From positions 764,001 through 828,000 of the forward strand of contig NC_090121.1 in the NCBI RefSeq assembly GCF_023973825.1: 64,000 nt of DNA, in the 5' to 3' direction. The number at the start of each line of letters is the position of its first letter. Position 1 is the stretch's first letter. Origin of the DNA: Plasmodium brasilianum (Eukaryota > Apicomplexa > Aconoidasida > Haemosporida > Plasmodiidae). This document shows positions 1 through 11,912 of this stretch, one piece after another. The notes beneath the pieces are model-generated. The model was not told where the DNA came from. It did no database searches and was given only the letters and a program-made list of their open reading frames with translations. The position numbers and the translations under genes are program-made.

Positions 1-1668
1 AAGGAGCATAATTTCTATTTTTTATTTCCCTTCAGCACATAAAAAGTTTCTTATCATGTCATCAATATTGAGTTAAATCTAATTCATTAAACATTTTTTT
101 TTTTTTTTGAGTTGAAAATGTTTATATGTAATATCATATATAAATCTCACATATTATAGCTATATATAATATATATATACGTATATATAAAGTTCAACTT
201 TATTTTTTCCTTTTTACGTTTTTTATATATTCTGAAGTGCTTTGCTGTTTTTTTTTTTTTTTTTAAATTCAATTTCCATATTCACGTTGTGTGATACAAA
301 TAACTCTTTTCTTTTAAAAAGTTTTAAATTACAATATTAACACTTTTTATTTATTGTGTAAGATACGATTATTATTCTATATAGTCGTGTGTTTACTTAT
401 ACAGATTGGAGTTAAAATTATAAGTGAGCATGCTTATGTGTATATATACTCGTACATATACATATAAGCATGTTTAAATATATACAAAATTATATTACTT
501 ATGAACCTTGTATGTATTTGTGTACTTGCTTTTTTTATTCCCCAATTATAACGTACTCCTACCTTTTTTTTTCATTATTGATCTTTTATTTACACATAAT
601 AAAAATATATATTACATCTTAGTACATTATATTGAATTATATTGTATTATATTACATCCTACTGCATACTATTACAGGATATTACGTTGTATTATATTGC
701 ATTATACTGTGTTATAGTACATCCTACTGCATACTATTACATCATATTACATTGTATTATATTGCATTAAAATGTATTATATTACATCCTACTGCATAAT
801 ATTAGAGCATATTACTTTGAATTATACCTAATGCAACGTATATAATCGCATATTTAATCATGCATAGTCACTTATATATAAATATTTACACATTCATACG
901 TATGTATATATATATAATATATATATATATATGTATATGTAAAAAAAAAAAATAATAAGAGAGAATAATTTAAAATTACGATAAGACAGAATATTTTATT
1001 GTTTCATTTTGTAGATATACATGTTTTTATTTATTTTATAATTTGTATAAAAATTAATTATTCTTTTAACGAGTATTACTAAAATAAAAGAGTAATTTAT
1101 ATATCAGTAGAGGGAGAGAAAAAAAATATTTTTACAAGATATAATAAAACAAAAAAAAAAAAAAATAGTAAACAAATAAAAGAAGTGAAATGTAGCTAAT
1201 TTATTATACTTAAAATAAAGGAAAATGATACTTGTATAGTGGGAAATTTTTACAAGATGAAATAAAGAAGAAAGAAAAAAAAGTATATAAAATCAAAATT
1301 AATGCAAAAGAGCAATTAATTATAAGTAAAATTTTACGTATATATGAGCATTTACATGTACATATATACATATACTTATATATATATATAAACTTATATG
1401 TACGTTCCCCTTCTATTTTCTCCCTTTCCCATATAAGTAATAATTTTACCACTTTCATTTGCCTAATAAGGAATACACTCCCCTATTCGATGTGCTGTAT
1501 ATATCTTCTTTTATTTCCATTTTTATTATATAAGTTATTGTATTTTTTATTTTATTTTTCTCTTTCTCTTTTCATCACCTTTTTCCTTTTTTTACAGTTG
1601 TGTTCATTTATTCTTCCTTTTTTGCGCACTGCCTTTTTTTTTTTTTTTTTTGTAATATAGGAGTGAAA
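1..1668. other. AT-rich intergenic / 5' flank of the RanBPM-like gene
   Basis: No convincing gene was found. The stretch holds many short homopolymers and TA microsatellites, and a 65-bp minisatellite near 642-840 (listed separately). Just before the downstream start codon there is a T-rich tract ending in TAATATAG at 1653-1660, which could be the 3' splice site of an intron in the 5' UTR. The open frames at 1210-1660 are low-complexity Y/I/F-rich readings and look non-coding. Confidence 0.6.
642..840. repeat. 65-bp minisatellite, three imperfect copies
   Basis: The motif ACATCCTACTGCATA recurs starting at about 654, 719 and 784, a constant 65-bp period. The bases between copies (runs of ATTACATTGTATTATATTGC type) are also similar. 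The third copy is the most diverged. It lies in the intergenic region upstream of the RanBPM-like gene. Confidence 0.75.
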
Positions 1669-4600
1669 ATGATTGAATGCTTTAATGCAATATATGAAGA
1701 TGACGAAAGTTTAATTGATGATGATTGTTTTACAAATAACGGAAAATTAAATAAACTAAATGATTTTTTTTTTAATCGTTATCTTTTCATAAACTTTAAA
1801 AAAATAATTTTTTACATTTCCCAAAAAAGGTGTTTATCATTTAAGTTTTTAGAACAAAACAAAATATGTGAACAAGTAGGTGGAAAGAAAATTAAATACA
1901 GAAGAAGGGAAAAGAACAGAAAAGAATTATATAAAACTGTTATGTATGCGACAAAAAGAAATATAAATGAAGCATTTTTTTTCAATTTAGACAGAGGAAA
2001 AGAAAACATAAATAACCCATATTTTAACAAGTATGAATATTATGTCAAAATAAAAAATTTACAAAAAAAGAAGAGGGAATTTTACAACCCTTTGCAGTGG
2101 AGGGTTATGTACAAAAATGCTTATATAGTTGGACATATAAATAAGTCCTTTTTTAATAATAAAATAGAGAGAAAAGTACGTAAATTATATTTAAATATAT
2201 ATATACTCAATGAGGATGTATCTACGCTATTGCAAAATATTTTAAGGATGAAAAAAAATCTTTTTTATACAAATTATAAAGTTATATCTCTAGAAAATTG
2301 GAAAGCGCTTAACTTACCATTTCTCATATTTTTATTGAAATATAATAAGAAAAAATTAAATAAATTTCAAGTTATTCTTTTAATATTTAACAGTCATTAT
2401 GAATACAACAAATGGAAAAGTGTCAAGATAACATGTCGACAACAACAACTGTACTTATTTACGTATGCAAATGATTCCAAAAATTGTGAAAAAACGAAAG
2501 AACACAATTTTTTCTTTTGTTTATTCTGGTGTACAATTTTTAAAAAATATATTTCATATATTGTTGAAGGAGTAAATATTCTTAAAGATATAAAAAAAGG
2601 AATGTTGATACGAGGCTACCATTTCGCTAATGCTTTTCTCAAAATAAACGAGTTTATATGTATTTTATGTTGTCACAATATACAAGATCAAAAAATAAAA
2701 AAAATAAAAAAAGAGAAATGTGCATTCTTACACATACTGAAGCAAATTTTTTTCAAGAGAATTAATTCTAAGAAGGAACTAAAATGTAAGAACTTGGATA
2801 AGGGAAAGTATGATGTTTATAACGTCGATATGTGTTTGTTAGGTCAAAATATATTTCAATTTATTAGTTATAATCGTAACAACATGATTATCATTAAATA
2901 TAAAAAAGGAAAGCACAAAATGTGTATGCGCAAAATATCAGAAATGGACATATTGTTTTATCTGAAATTATGTAATTTTCAGAATTTTTTATTTTTTTTT
3001 ACATTTTCAAAATTACAATATATTTTTAAAAAATATAGGATGATTTACAAATGGAACGGTTCCCATAACTTCTACAGGTGGCTAGACGTAATAACCATTT
3101 TAAGTAAACCTCTTTTCAAATATATAATAATAATGTTATTTAAAATATTAAAAATAATATTAATAATAAAAATGATAATAAAATTAATATTAATGATAAG
3201 TATAATAATAATGGAAGTAATCAAAAAGGAGGTACTTTTTTTTTTACAATTTACTTATACGCGTATTTATAAAATATATTTTCCAACCAATCAGTTATTA
3301 TTGATTAATATTTTAGATTTTGATAAGAGAGCATCTATAAAATTTGGGTGTTTGAGGTGCAGTATTGCCCCCCATTTGGACTATACTGTAATTATTTACT
3401 CCTTTTTTGTATTACTGAAAAATTATAAACAATTTAGTGCTCTCAAAATATGGAAAAATGATAATTTATTCTATCGTTTAAATATTGGAGTGGGTAATAA
3501 ATGTATTGCCACCACACATGGAAGGGAAGAAGTACAAACATTAAAGGATATTTCACCATTCACTGATGTAAGGTTTAATTTTCACTTTTTGCGTATTTTT
3601 ATAGATGATTCAAATTTTTATTTAAATAACATAGACAGAATTATTATTGATTGTTCAAGCAAAGTTGTCAGACATTATTTCCCTTCCACTTTCTCGTCCG
3701 TTTTTCGCAGTGGGTGCAATAAAGATTTATTTCATCTATTTGTACTGTTAGTTTTTGATTATTTTCCATATTCATTATATTTTTATGAGAAAAATAAAAA
3801 AAGGGAAGTATTGTTATATTATTTCCTATATATTATGATAAACTATTTAACATCTAAGCTTTTCTATTTTTTACACATTCTACATTTTGTATTTTCTTCG
3901 ATTAAATTTTGTATAAATGCTTTAATAATTTTTTTAAAGTATAAAGTGTCTACATTTTTCCAAATAAGAATTAAAAAAGAGGAAGATAATTTATTAGTTT
4001 TTTTCAAACCAGAGAAAATAAGAGAATTTTATATGCACAATTTTAATCAAGCTGTACAAAAAGGAAAAGATATACGTGACAGAATAAATCTTTCAATAAA
4101 CAAAAAGAAATTTTTACGAAATGCGAATATGTCTAGTTCGTGCGATGAATCAAAAATGGAGAAGTATAATCGAAGAATGAGTACGAATGACCCATGGATT
4201 TATGGTGTGCATGTTAATGAGGATGCTAAAAATTATAAGAATCATAAGAAGAGAACATGCAATTATGTCGATTCTGAAAAATCAGACGAAGAGCCTTATA
4301 ATTGGACCAATCAATTGAGTCCTGCTAATATATTTTCAAAAAAAAATGATACTCTTTTTAGGTACACAAAATGGAGGGTATTAAAAGATTACTGCAAATA
4401 TAAGAGCAACAAAAACAAAAAAAAGATTATTTATAAGAGAAGGGTAAAAATAAAAAAAAATGGGAAAATACATGTTAAGCATCTATTACCACTATTGTTT
4501 CTTAACGAAGTAGCATATTTCAGGCATGCACATGAATACAAGCCTTGTCAGTCATTAATTATGCCGTTCAAATTACTGGTATTCTCGTCGGATAATTCTA

Positions 4601-7600
4601 ATAATATATCATCAAGAAGAAAAAAAACTGAAAGTCATTCAAACAGAAGAAAAAATAAAAAAAATAAAATAAATGAACAAAAAGAAAATAAAGAAAAAGA
4701 ACGAAAAAAAAAAAATAGTAGTAATGATTCAGATTCTGATATGGACTCTGACTCTGACTCGGATTCAGATGATGATGAAGTGGAAGAAGAAGAGGAAGAG
4801 GAAGAGGAGGAAGATGAGGAGGAAGAGGAGGAAGATGAGGAGGAAGAGGAAGAAGAGGAAGAAGAGGAAGAAGAGGAGGAAGAGGAGGAAGAGGAAGAAG
4901 AGGAGGAAGAGGAAGAGGAGGAGGAAGAAGAGGAAAAAGAAGATGAAGAAGAGGGAGAGGGAGAGGAGGAAAAAGAAGATGAAGAAGAGGGAGAGGGAGA
5001 GGAGGAAAAAGAAGATGATGAAGAAGGAGACGAATTTGACAATGATGACGAGGATGAGGAAGAGGAGGAAGAACAAGATAAAGATGAGGAAGATAAAGAA
5101 GATGAAGACAAAGAAGACGAAGAGGACGAAGGGAATGAAGAGAATGAAGAGGATGAAGAACCGCGCGAAACGGAAGATACAGACGATAATGAAGAAGAAT
5201 ACAAAGAAGACGAAGTTGAAACGGACGATGAGAAAGATGAAGACGAAGGGGAAGATTCCTTTAACGACAATGAACGGAAAAACAGGAAAAAAAAAAAGAA
5301 AAAAATTAAAAATAAAAACAATAATAATAAAAATAGAAAGAGAAACAGAAATAAAAACAAAAAATGCAAATATGAGCATAACGGAGTCGAAAACAATGCT
5401 TCGGATGAGGAAATTCAGAAAGAAGAAGACAGTTATTATAATAAAAAAAAAAAATTGTATCTTAAAAGGACAAATAAAAGATTCAAACATAATTATATAT
5501 ATTTAAAAAATTTATTTAAAGAACATGTCTGCATAAATACAACAAATGTATCCAATTTTATATCTGTTAGTAAAGATAAGCTAACAGCGACATATACAGC
5601 TTGGGGGAAACACACGGATATTGCATGTGTTCAAGTAAACAAATGTGCCTTAAGAGACTGTAGTATATACTATTTTGAAGTAGAAGTTTTAAATTGTACA
5701 AACTTTTCCAAAATTGTTATTGGCATGACAAGCAAAAATTATACTATTAATAAAAATCCTGGTTCAGAATATAATTCATTTGGATATAAAAATGATGATG
5801 GTAAAAAAATTATAGATGGAAAAATTGAAAATTATTGTAACTCATATACAAAATATGATATCATTGGTTGTGGTATTAACTACTTTGACAATAGTGCCTT
5901 TTTTACAAAGAATGGAAAATTTTTAGGTAAAGTATGTAATATAAATTCAAAATATGATTATTATGCTACTGTTGGTTTAAGTACCTTAGGAGATCGTATC
6001 AAATTTCATTTGAATAATTTTTATTTTGATGTTTATAATTTAATATATGAAGAAAATGAAAAGGAAAGAAAAATTATTAAATCTGTTTATATTCAAAAGG
6101 ACATTTTTTCGGATATTATAAAATCTCATTTGATCAAATGTGGTTATTTAAACACGTATAAATCTTTTGTTAACTTTTTAGAAAAAAATAAAAATTCAGA
6201 TGACAATAACAGTGTTGGAAGTTCTTCTAATTCTAAAAACGAAATAGATAAATTTTTTATGAACAAAACTGATTTACCTAATGTTTTAGAAAAAAAGGTA
6301 GTAGATGAGTCATCGCAAAATATCAGTAATAATCATGAAGACAAAGAAAACAAGAAAAACGTTACAGATGAAACAAAAAAAAAAATGGACATCATCATAA
6401 AGAGCAATAATGCAAAGGATAATGCAAATATTTTTGTGGAAAATACTACAGCTAAATGTACTCCTTTGAACGTAGATAATACAAAGAACAGCAGCAATAA
6501 TGACAATATTAGCAGTGTTGAATTAAAAAAGGAAGGATTAATACATAGAGAAAATGATAACAATACGGAAAACACAGAAGAAAAATGTAGGACTGATCAT
6601 ATTAAAAAGGAAGAAGACACTTTCACACCAATTAATAATAATTCCTCTATTAAAAATACAGTAGATGTTGACGTACCAAAATATGTAAGCCTCCTTAGTG
6701 AAAATATCCCAGAAAAGGAAGGTAAAGTTTCAAAGGATGAGGGAAGTACGAAGGGTGATAAAAATGTATTAAGTACATTCCTAGTCAAGTACCTTGATGC
6801 TTATGAGAAGTGCGATGAACAGGGGAAGAGTGACAAGGAGAAGAATGATATGGAGCACATCGATAACGATTCGAGTAAGATGGAGATGACCAACAAGGAG
6901 ACCACGAACAAGGAGTCTACGACCAAAGGAACGTATAATCAGGAAAAGAATGAAGAATGTACTAGCGCAACTGTAGAAGTGAAAGAAGATAAAAAAATGA
7001 GCAAGTTGCCTGATTCCCCCAGTAGCTTAAACAAAAAGGATGAAAGCAAACTTGAGGAAAAGTCGGATACATCAGAAAAATTGGAAAAATCAGAAAACTC
7101 GTCAGCTACTTTAATCGTTGCATCAGATCAAGCGAAAGGGAATAACAAACTAATTGTTTCTGAAACTGGAAAAAGTGGAAAAGATGAAAATGTAAATTCC
7201 ATAAAGATCCCAAATGAACAGAAGCACTCAACGGAGGAAAATGTGGAAAAAATGGAGAAAAACCAAATTATTGACACCACTTCAAGTATATTAAAATGTT
7301 ACGACTTTAGTCAGTATAGTTTCGCAGGTGGTAGCATACAAAATTCTCTATGGGTTTCTAGAAAAAACAGTTTAAGTAATTTAATAAATGTAAGAAAGGA
7401 TTCTAGTTCAACTTTATTAAATAGATTAAGAAATAAAAGAAGTTTAAGTACAAAAGATAACTTGAATATTTTACCTACTAATTTTTTAAGCACGAAAAAA
7501 GAATCAAAAAAAAATGATAGCGATATTAATAAGAAAATACATCTCCTCCTTAAAGATAAATCGGGTATTATTAAAAATGAAAAAAAAAAATTAAGTAAAA

Positions 7601-9291
7601 AGGAAGGAAGTAAAAACTATTCTACTGATAAAGAATATATTACAAAATATTTTATGAACTTATATTTATCTGAAGACAAATTAAATAAAATGGTAGACTC
7701 GTTAGAAACAAGGTATCTAATAAGAAATAACGTTATTAATGGAAATATTATAGATGTTTTAAATATTCTAGAGGAACAATATTCTGATCTATTTACTAAC
7801 GCGCATGCAAGTTTTAATATTGCAATGTTATACACGCAACAACTGATAGAAATATTAAAGCCGCATAAAATATTTATAAAAAAAATATCTTCAAAAAAAA
7901 GAAGAAAATGTAAAAAATCGGTAGCTTATGATGAGGAAGAGGACTTACTTAGTGAAAGCAGTTATAAAACATATAACACGTTAAGCGATGATCGTTTTTA
8001 TGATGACATTAAGACAGACTATAATTCATCAGATAGCTTATTTTGTGATAGCTCCAATAATGAGGAAAATAATTATGCAGCATTTAATATAGAAAAATTA
8101 AATAAAAGAAGAAACCAAAAAAAGTGCAGCAAAATTAATGATGAAGAAGATAGGTATTCCAGGGATAAGAACATACTAGCGAGTTATCGTAAAAATGGAA
8201 AGGATAAAAGTAGTGATAGTAGTAGAAGCAATGGAAGTAGAAGTGGAAGTATAAGTAGTAGTAGTAACAAGTCAGCCAATAAGTTAGGAAGGGACTCCTT
8301 CGATAACGGGAACGTGCTTCCCGTTTGTGCTACTAAGCTAAAAGAAAAAATGAGTAATATAGATAATAGTTACAGTAATAGTAATAATAATAATAATTTT
8401 TATAATAAGCATAATAATAATAAACATTTATTAAATATAGGTGATAAAAAAGGTTTGGAACATGGAAAATATACAAGAAATGATTGTCAGAAAACAAAAG
8501 TAAATTGTGAAGAAGGGGCTACAATATCTCCCATTAAGCATACGCAGTTGAATCACAATGATTTTTTAAAAGAAAAAAAAATTGAACAAATGTCACTGAG
8601 AAGTATACGATCTAATTATAATGAAGAATTTTATAAGAAAAATAATATGCTAGAAGAATACGAAGATCATTATAAGAAATTATCAAAAGAATATGAGTTT
8701 TTTAAAGAGGATAATCCCTATAATAATAAATGTAAGAAAGAATGCTATAAAACATTGTACAAGGAAGTAGAAGAAGAGGAGAAAAAATGTTTTTATTATA
8801 TGAGTTCAAATGATGATATCACATCTGATTATGATAGTAATGATTCCAACTTTAACGAAAAGTTTTACCAATTTAATGATATAAATTTTGACAAAATATA
8901 TCAATATATTTATAAAAATAATTTTTCACCGAATAAACAATTAAAATTTAAAAAAGATCATCTATATTTAGCTCTATTATGGATTAAAGAAAAATTATCA
9001 GTATTTAATAAATCGCCATTTGTTAACGTTCGACAGTGTATTCTAGACAGTACTTCCTTAATAGCTTATCACAAACCGTATAAACAAAAACTAGTTCGTA
9101 TGTTCTTTTCGAAAAATAGGAATTTATTGACCTTCAATGCTGTTAATGAAGGAATATTGGGTAACATTTCGTTTTTTTAAAATATTATATACATTTTTCC
9201 TTTAAAGTGTTCCATATATGGCATACTATATATAATGATAAAGTGGAATATATAGTAATGCCAATAATGACACCTTTTTTATATCCTTTTA

Positions 9292-9325
<34 letters not shown>

Positions 9326-9601
9326 GAAGATATATGCTTGAAGGTTCCGATATATTCACCTTTGGAAGTTATGGTTAAACACTTAATTTTATGCAGGAAC
9401 TTGTTAAGAGAAAAAAAAGGTAATGTAGGTGTTAAATATGATTGTCGTTATGTATGTCAGCCGTACAAAAGGTACATGGTAAAAATTAAAAATAACAAAA
9501 AAAAAAGAAGATATTTTAAAGAAAATACAAAACAAAAAAATGAAAAAGGATCATTGAACGGAAAACTCATTGAAGATAAGAGATTATCTATTTTTCATTA
9601 A
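1669..9601 (+). CDS. RanBPM/Gid1-like SPRY-LisH-CTLH domain protein, two exons
   Basis: Exons 1669-9160 and 9330-9601, about 2,587 residues. Domain order is SPRY at about 1279-1458, LisH at about 1478-1507 (HLIKCGYLNTYKSF), CTLH at about 1987-2063 and a C-terminal CRA part. This is the order of RanBPM/RANBP9 and yeast Gid1/Vid30, scaffold subunits of the CTLH/GID ubiquitin ligase. The reading frame stops at 9180. Donor GGTAAC at 9160 and acceptor TTGAAG at 9329 join in phase (G+AT = Asp) to a short exon carrying YSPLEVMVKHLILCRNLL, which matches the end of a CRA domain. A Glu-rich tract fills about residues 1038-1198, followed by a Lys/Asn-rich stretch. Residues 1 to about 900 are basic and hydrophobic, match nothing I recognise, and include an Ile-rich stretch near 3120-3230. 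The start is the first ATG after a possible splice acceptor at 1660, so an upstream non-coding exon is possible. The role in a Plasmodium GID-type ligase is inferred from domains only. Confidence 0.87.
4765..5260 (+). repeat. Glu/Asp codon tract within the RanBPM-like gene
   Basis: An almost pure purine run of GAA/GAG/GAT codons encodes an acidic stretch that separates the N-terminal part from the SPRY domain. It contains a perfect duplication of a GAAGAGGGAGAGGGAGAGGA-type unit near 4945-5010. Long open frames in the other phases and on the other strand are by-products of this repeat. Confidence 0.85.
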
Positions 9602-9668
9602 ATTCACCAATTAAACAGTTTATTATTTTTGTTACATCACGCGCACGTATATGTGTTTATGTGTATGA

Positions 9669-9744
<76 letters not shown>

Positions 9745-10931
9745 TTATGAACTTGTACAAGCTCAAATATCTGCTGTTTTCAACCAAAATTAAATTTTTT
9801 TTTTTTCTTTTTTGCAATATTTTTTTGAAAACACATTTTAACAGTATATGAACAAGTATATTTATCCATTTACATCCATGTACGTGTGTATATACATATT
9901 CACACTTATGTATATAATACTAATAGAGTATTCCATACATATATAATAAAACGAGTTGTTTATTTTATTTTTTGTTATGGTAACAGCAGCTTACATTTTT
10001 TCAAATTGTATACGTGACAGCCGTCTTGGTAACTTTTTTAAAATTATAATTTACACAAAATAATTTTATTTTTAATTAAAGTGTAAGCTTATTATTTATA
10101 TTATTTATAATTAAAGAGAACAGTTATAGTTTCTTGCGTGTCATGTTTTATTATGTTCGTTTTTTTTTCTTACATTTTATTTTTGTAGTTATTTTTATAA
10201 TTTTTTCACATATTTTTGCATTTATTTTTGTATTTATTGTTATAGCTATTTCTGTTTTATTGTTATTTCTATTTCTTTCTTTCTTTCTTTTTTTTTTTTT
10301 TTTTTTATTGTTAAAAGGGACGTCATCACTCCTACTTACAAATTATATGTATATATATAACACCATTTCAAATTACATAAAAGAAGTAAATTAAAAGTCA
10401 AAAAAAACACTTTCCCAAATAGCTTATTAGGAAAGCTTAATTTTTTATAAATTTCTTAAAAGTGTAAGTCGGAATTTTATATAGAATATATAAAAAAAAA
10501 AAACGCTTATCTTAAATAAAGAAAAATACTTAATTTTTATAAAGTGCAAAAATGACGTTCATTTAAAGATATTATGGTATGTAAAATATTAGCCTGTTAA
10601 ATTTATTACACAAACGGAAAGCGCATTCTCCGAAAGAGAATATGCATATGATAATATAACAGACAAAAAAAAGTATAATAATGATATATGCGATGAAAAA
10701 GTTAAGGAATGTGTAAGTACTTGGGAAATTATAGCATATATATGTGTATATTTAAATATAATAAATACATTTAGCATTAAATTTGAATAAGTTTCCTTAA
10801 ATTTTAGCATACCCTTTGTTTCAATAACCGAGTTAACCATCGCGTTAACTAACATGTCAACCATCGATGCTCCATCCCCTGCTGAAAACTTCATCTTTAT
10901 ATTCTTCCTTTTTTTGGTTCCTTTCAATACA
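9602..10931. other. Intergenic: RanBPM-like 3' end to MRK 5' flank
   Basis: Contains a long TA microsatellite at about 9670-9741, several T-runs and no convincing gene. An 86-codon frame at 10134-10394 is F/L/I-rich low complexity. The MRK frame is open upstream to 10854 but the conserved start lies at 10932, so 10854-10931 is probably 5' UTR. Confidence 0.6.
9670..9741. repeat. TA dinucleotide microsatellite
   Basis: About 70 bases of nearly uninterrupted TA repeats in the 3' flank of the RanBPM-like gene. Confidence 0.9.
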
Positions 10932-11912
10932 ATGGAAAGCAATTCGACCGAGAGATACATATTCAAACCTAACTTTTTGGGGGAAGGTTCGTACGGAAAA
11001 GTGTACAAAGCATATGACAACGTGTTGAAGAAAGAGGTAGCTATTAAGAAAATGAAAATTAATAAAATTAGTAATTATGTGGATGAATGCGGTATAAACT
11101 TTGTATTGTTAAGAGAAATAAAAATAATGAAAGAAATAAAACATAAGAATATTATGACTGCTTTAGATTTATATTGTGAAAAAGATTATATAAATTTAGT
11201 CATGGAGATAATGGACTATGATTTAGCTAAAATAATTAATCGTAAAATATTATTAACAGATAGCCAAAAAAAATGTATTCTGCTACAAATTTTAAATGGG
11301 TTAAATGTATTACATAAATATTATTTTATGCACAGAGATTTATGTCCAGCTAATATATTTATAAACAAGAAAGGAGAAGTGAAAATTGCAGATTTTGGGT
11401 TATCATCAAAGTATGGCTTTGATATGTATTCAGATAAATTATCAAAAGATAATAAATACAATAAAAAAACTTTAAATTTTACTAGTAAGGTGGTAACGTT
11501 ATGGTATAGGGCCCCAGAATTACTTATGGGAAGCAGTAAATATAATTCCTCCATTGATATGTGGAGTCTTGGATGTATTTTTGCTGAACTTTTATTGCAA
11601 AAAGCATTATTTCCGGGAGAAAATGAAATAGATCAATTAGGAAAAATATTTTTTTTATTAGGTACACCCAATGAAAGCAATTGGCCTGAGGCTGTATACC
11701 TTCCACTGTATACAGATTTTACAAAATCAAGTAAAAAAGATTTTAAGAATATTTTTAGAGTTGAAGACGATGACTGTATTGATTTATTAATGTCTTTGTT
11801 AAAATTAAATTCTCATGAACGTATTACTGCTGAAGATGCTTTAAAACACAAATATTTTTTTAATGATCCTTTACCATGTGATATATCACAGCTTCCCTTT
11901 AGTGATTTGTAA
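10932..11912 (+). CDS. MRK: MO15-related protein kinase MRK (CDK7-like)
   Basis: A 326-residue single-domain kinase recognised as the Plasmodium MRK family. These are CDK-activating/CDK7-type kinases thought to act with cyclin H and MAT1-like partners in cell-cycle and transcription control. Visible motifs are the glycine loop GEGSYGKVY (18-25), the catalytic Lys39 in VAIKK, NFVLLRE (56-62) in the PSTAIRE position, HRDLCPAN (134-141), DFG (154-156) and VVTLWYRAPELL in the activation segment. The usual Lys of HRDLKxxN is Cys138, so it departs from the canonical CDK loop. The ATG at 10932 is chosen because the protein then begins MESNSTERYIFKPNFLGEG, as I recall for the family; the in-frame ATG at 10854 would add a hydrophobic 26-residue extension. 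There are no introns. It lies between two plus-strand genes with its own upstream flank. Confidence 0.95.
   Translation: MESNSTERYIFKPNFLGEGSYGKVYKAYDNVLKKEVAIKKMKINKISNYVDECGINFVLLREIKIMKEIKHKNIMTALDLYCEKDYINLVMEIMDYDLAKIINRKILLTDSQKKCILLQILNGLNVLHKYYFMHRDLCPANIFINKKGEVKIADFGLSSKYGFDMYSDKLSKDNKYNKKTLNFTSKVVTLWYRAPELLMGSSKYNSSIDMWSLGCIFAELLLQKALFPGENEIDQLGKIFFLLGTPNESNWPEAVYLPLYTDFTKSSKKDFKNIFRVEDDDCIDLLMSLLKLNSHERITAEDALKHKYFFNDPLPCDISQLPFSDL

Noticed and set aside
4635..5506. Long ORFs in other frames over the Glu-rich tract (Ser-rich on the minus strand, Lys/Arg-rich on the plus strand)
   Set aside because: They are alternate readings of the GAA/GAG repeat inside the RanBPM-like gene and have no conserved sequence.
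10854..10931. Upstream ATG in frame with MRK
   Set aside because: It would add a 26-residue hydrophobic extension; the family start MESNSTERYIF lies at 10932.
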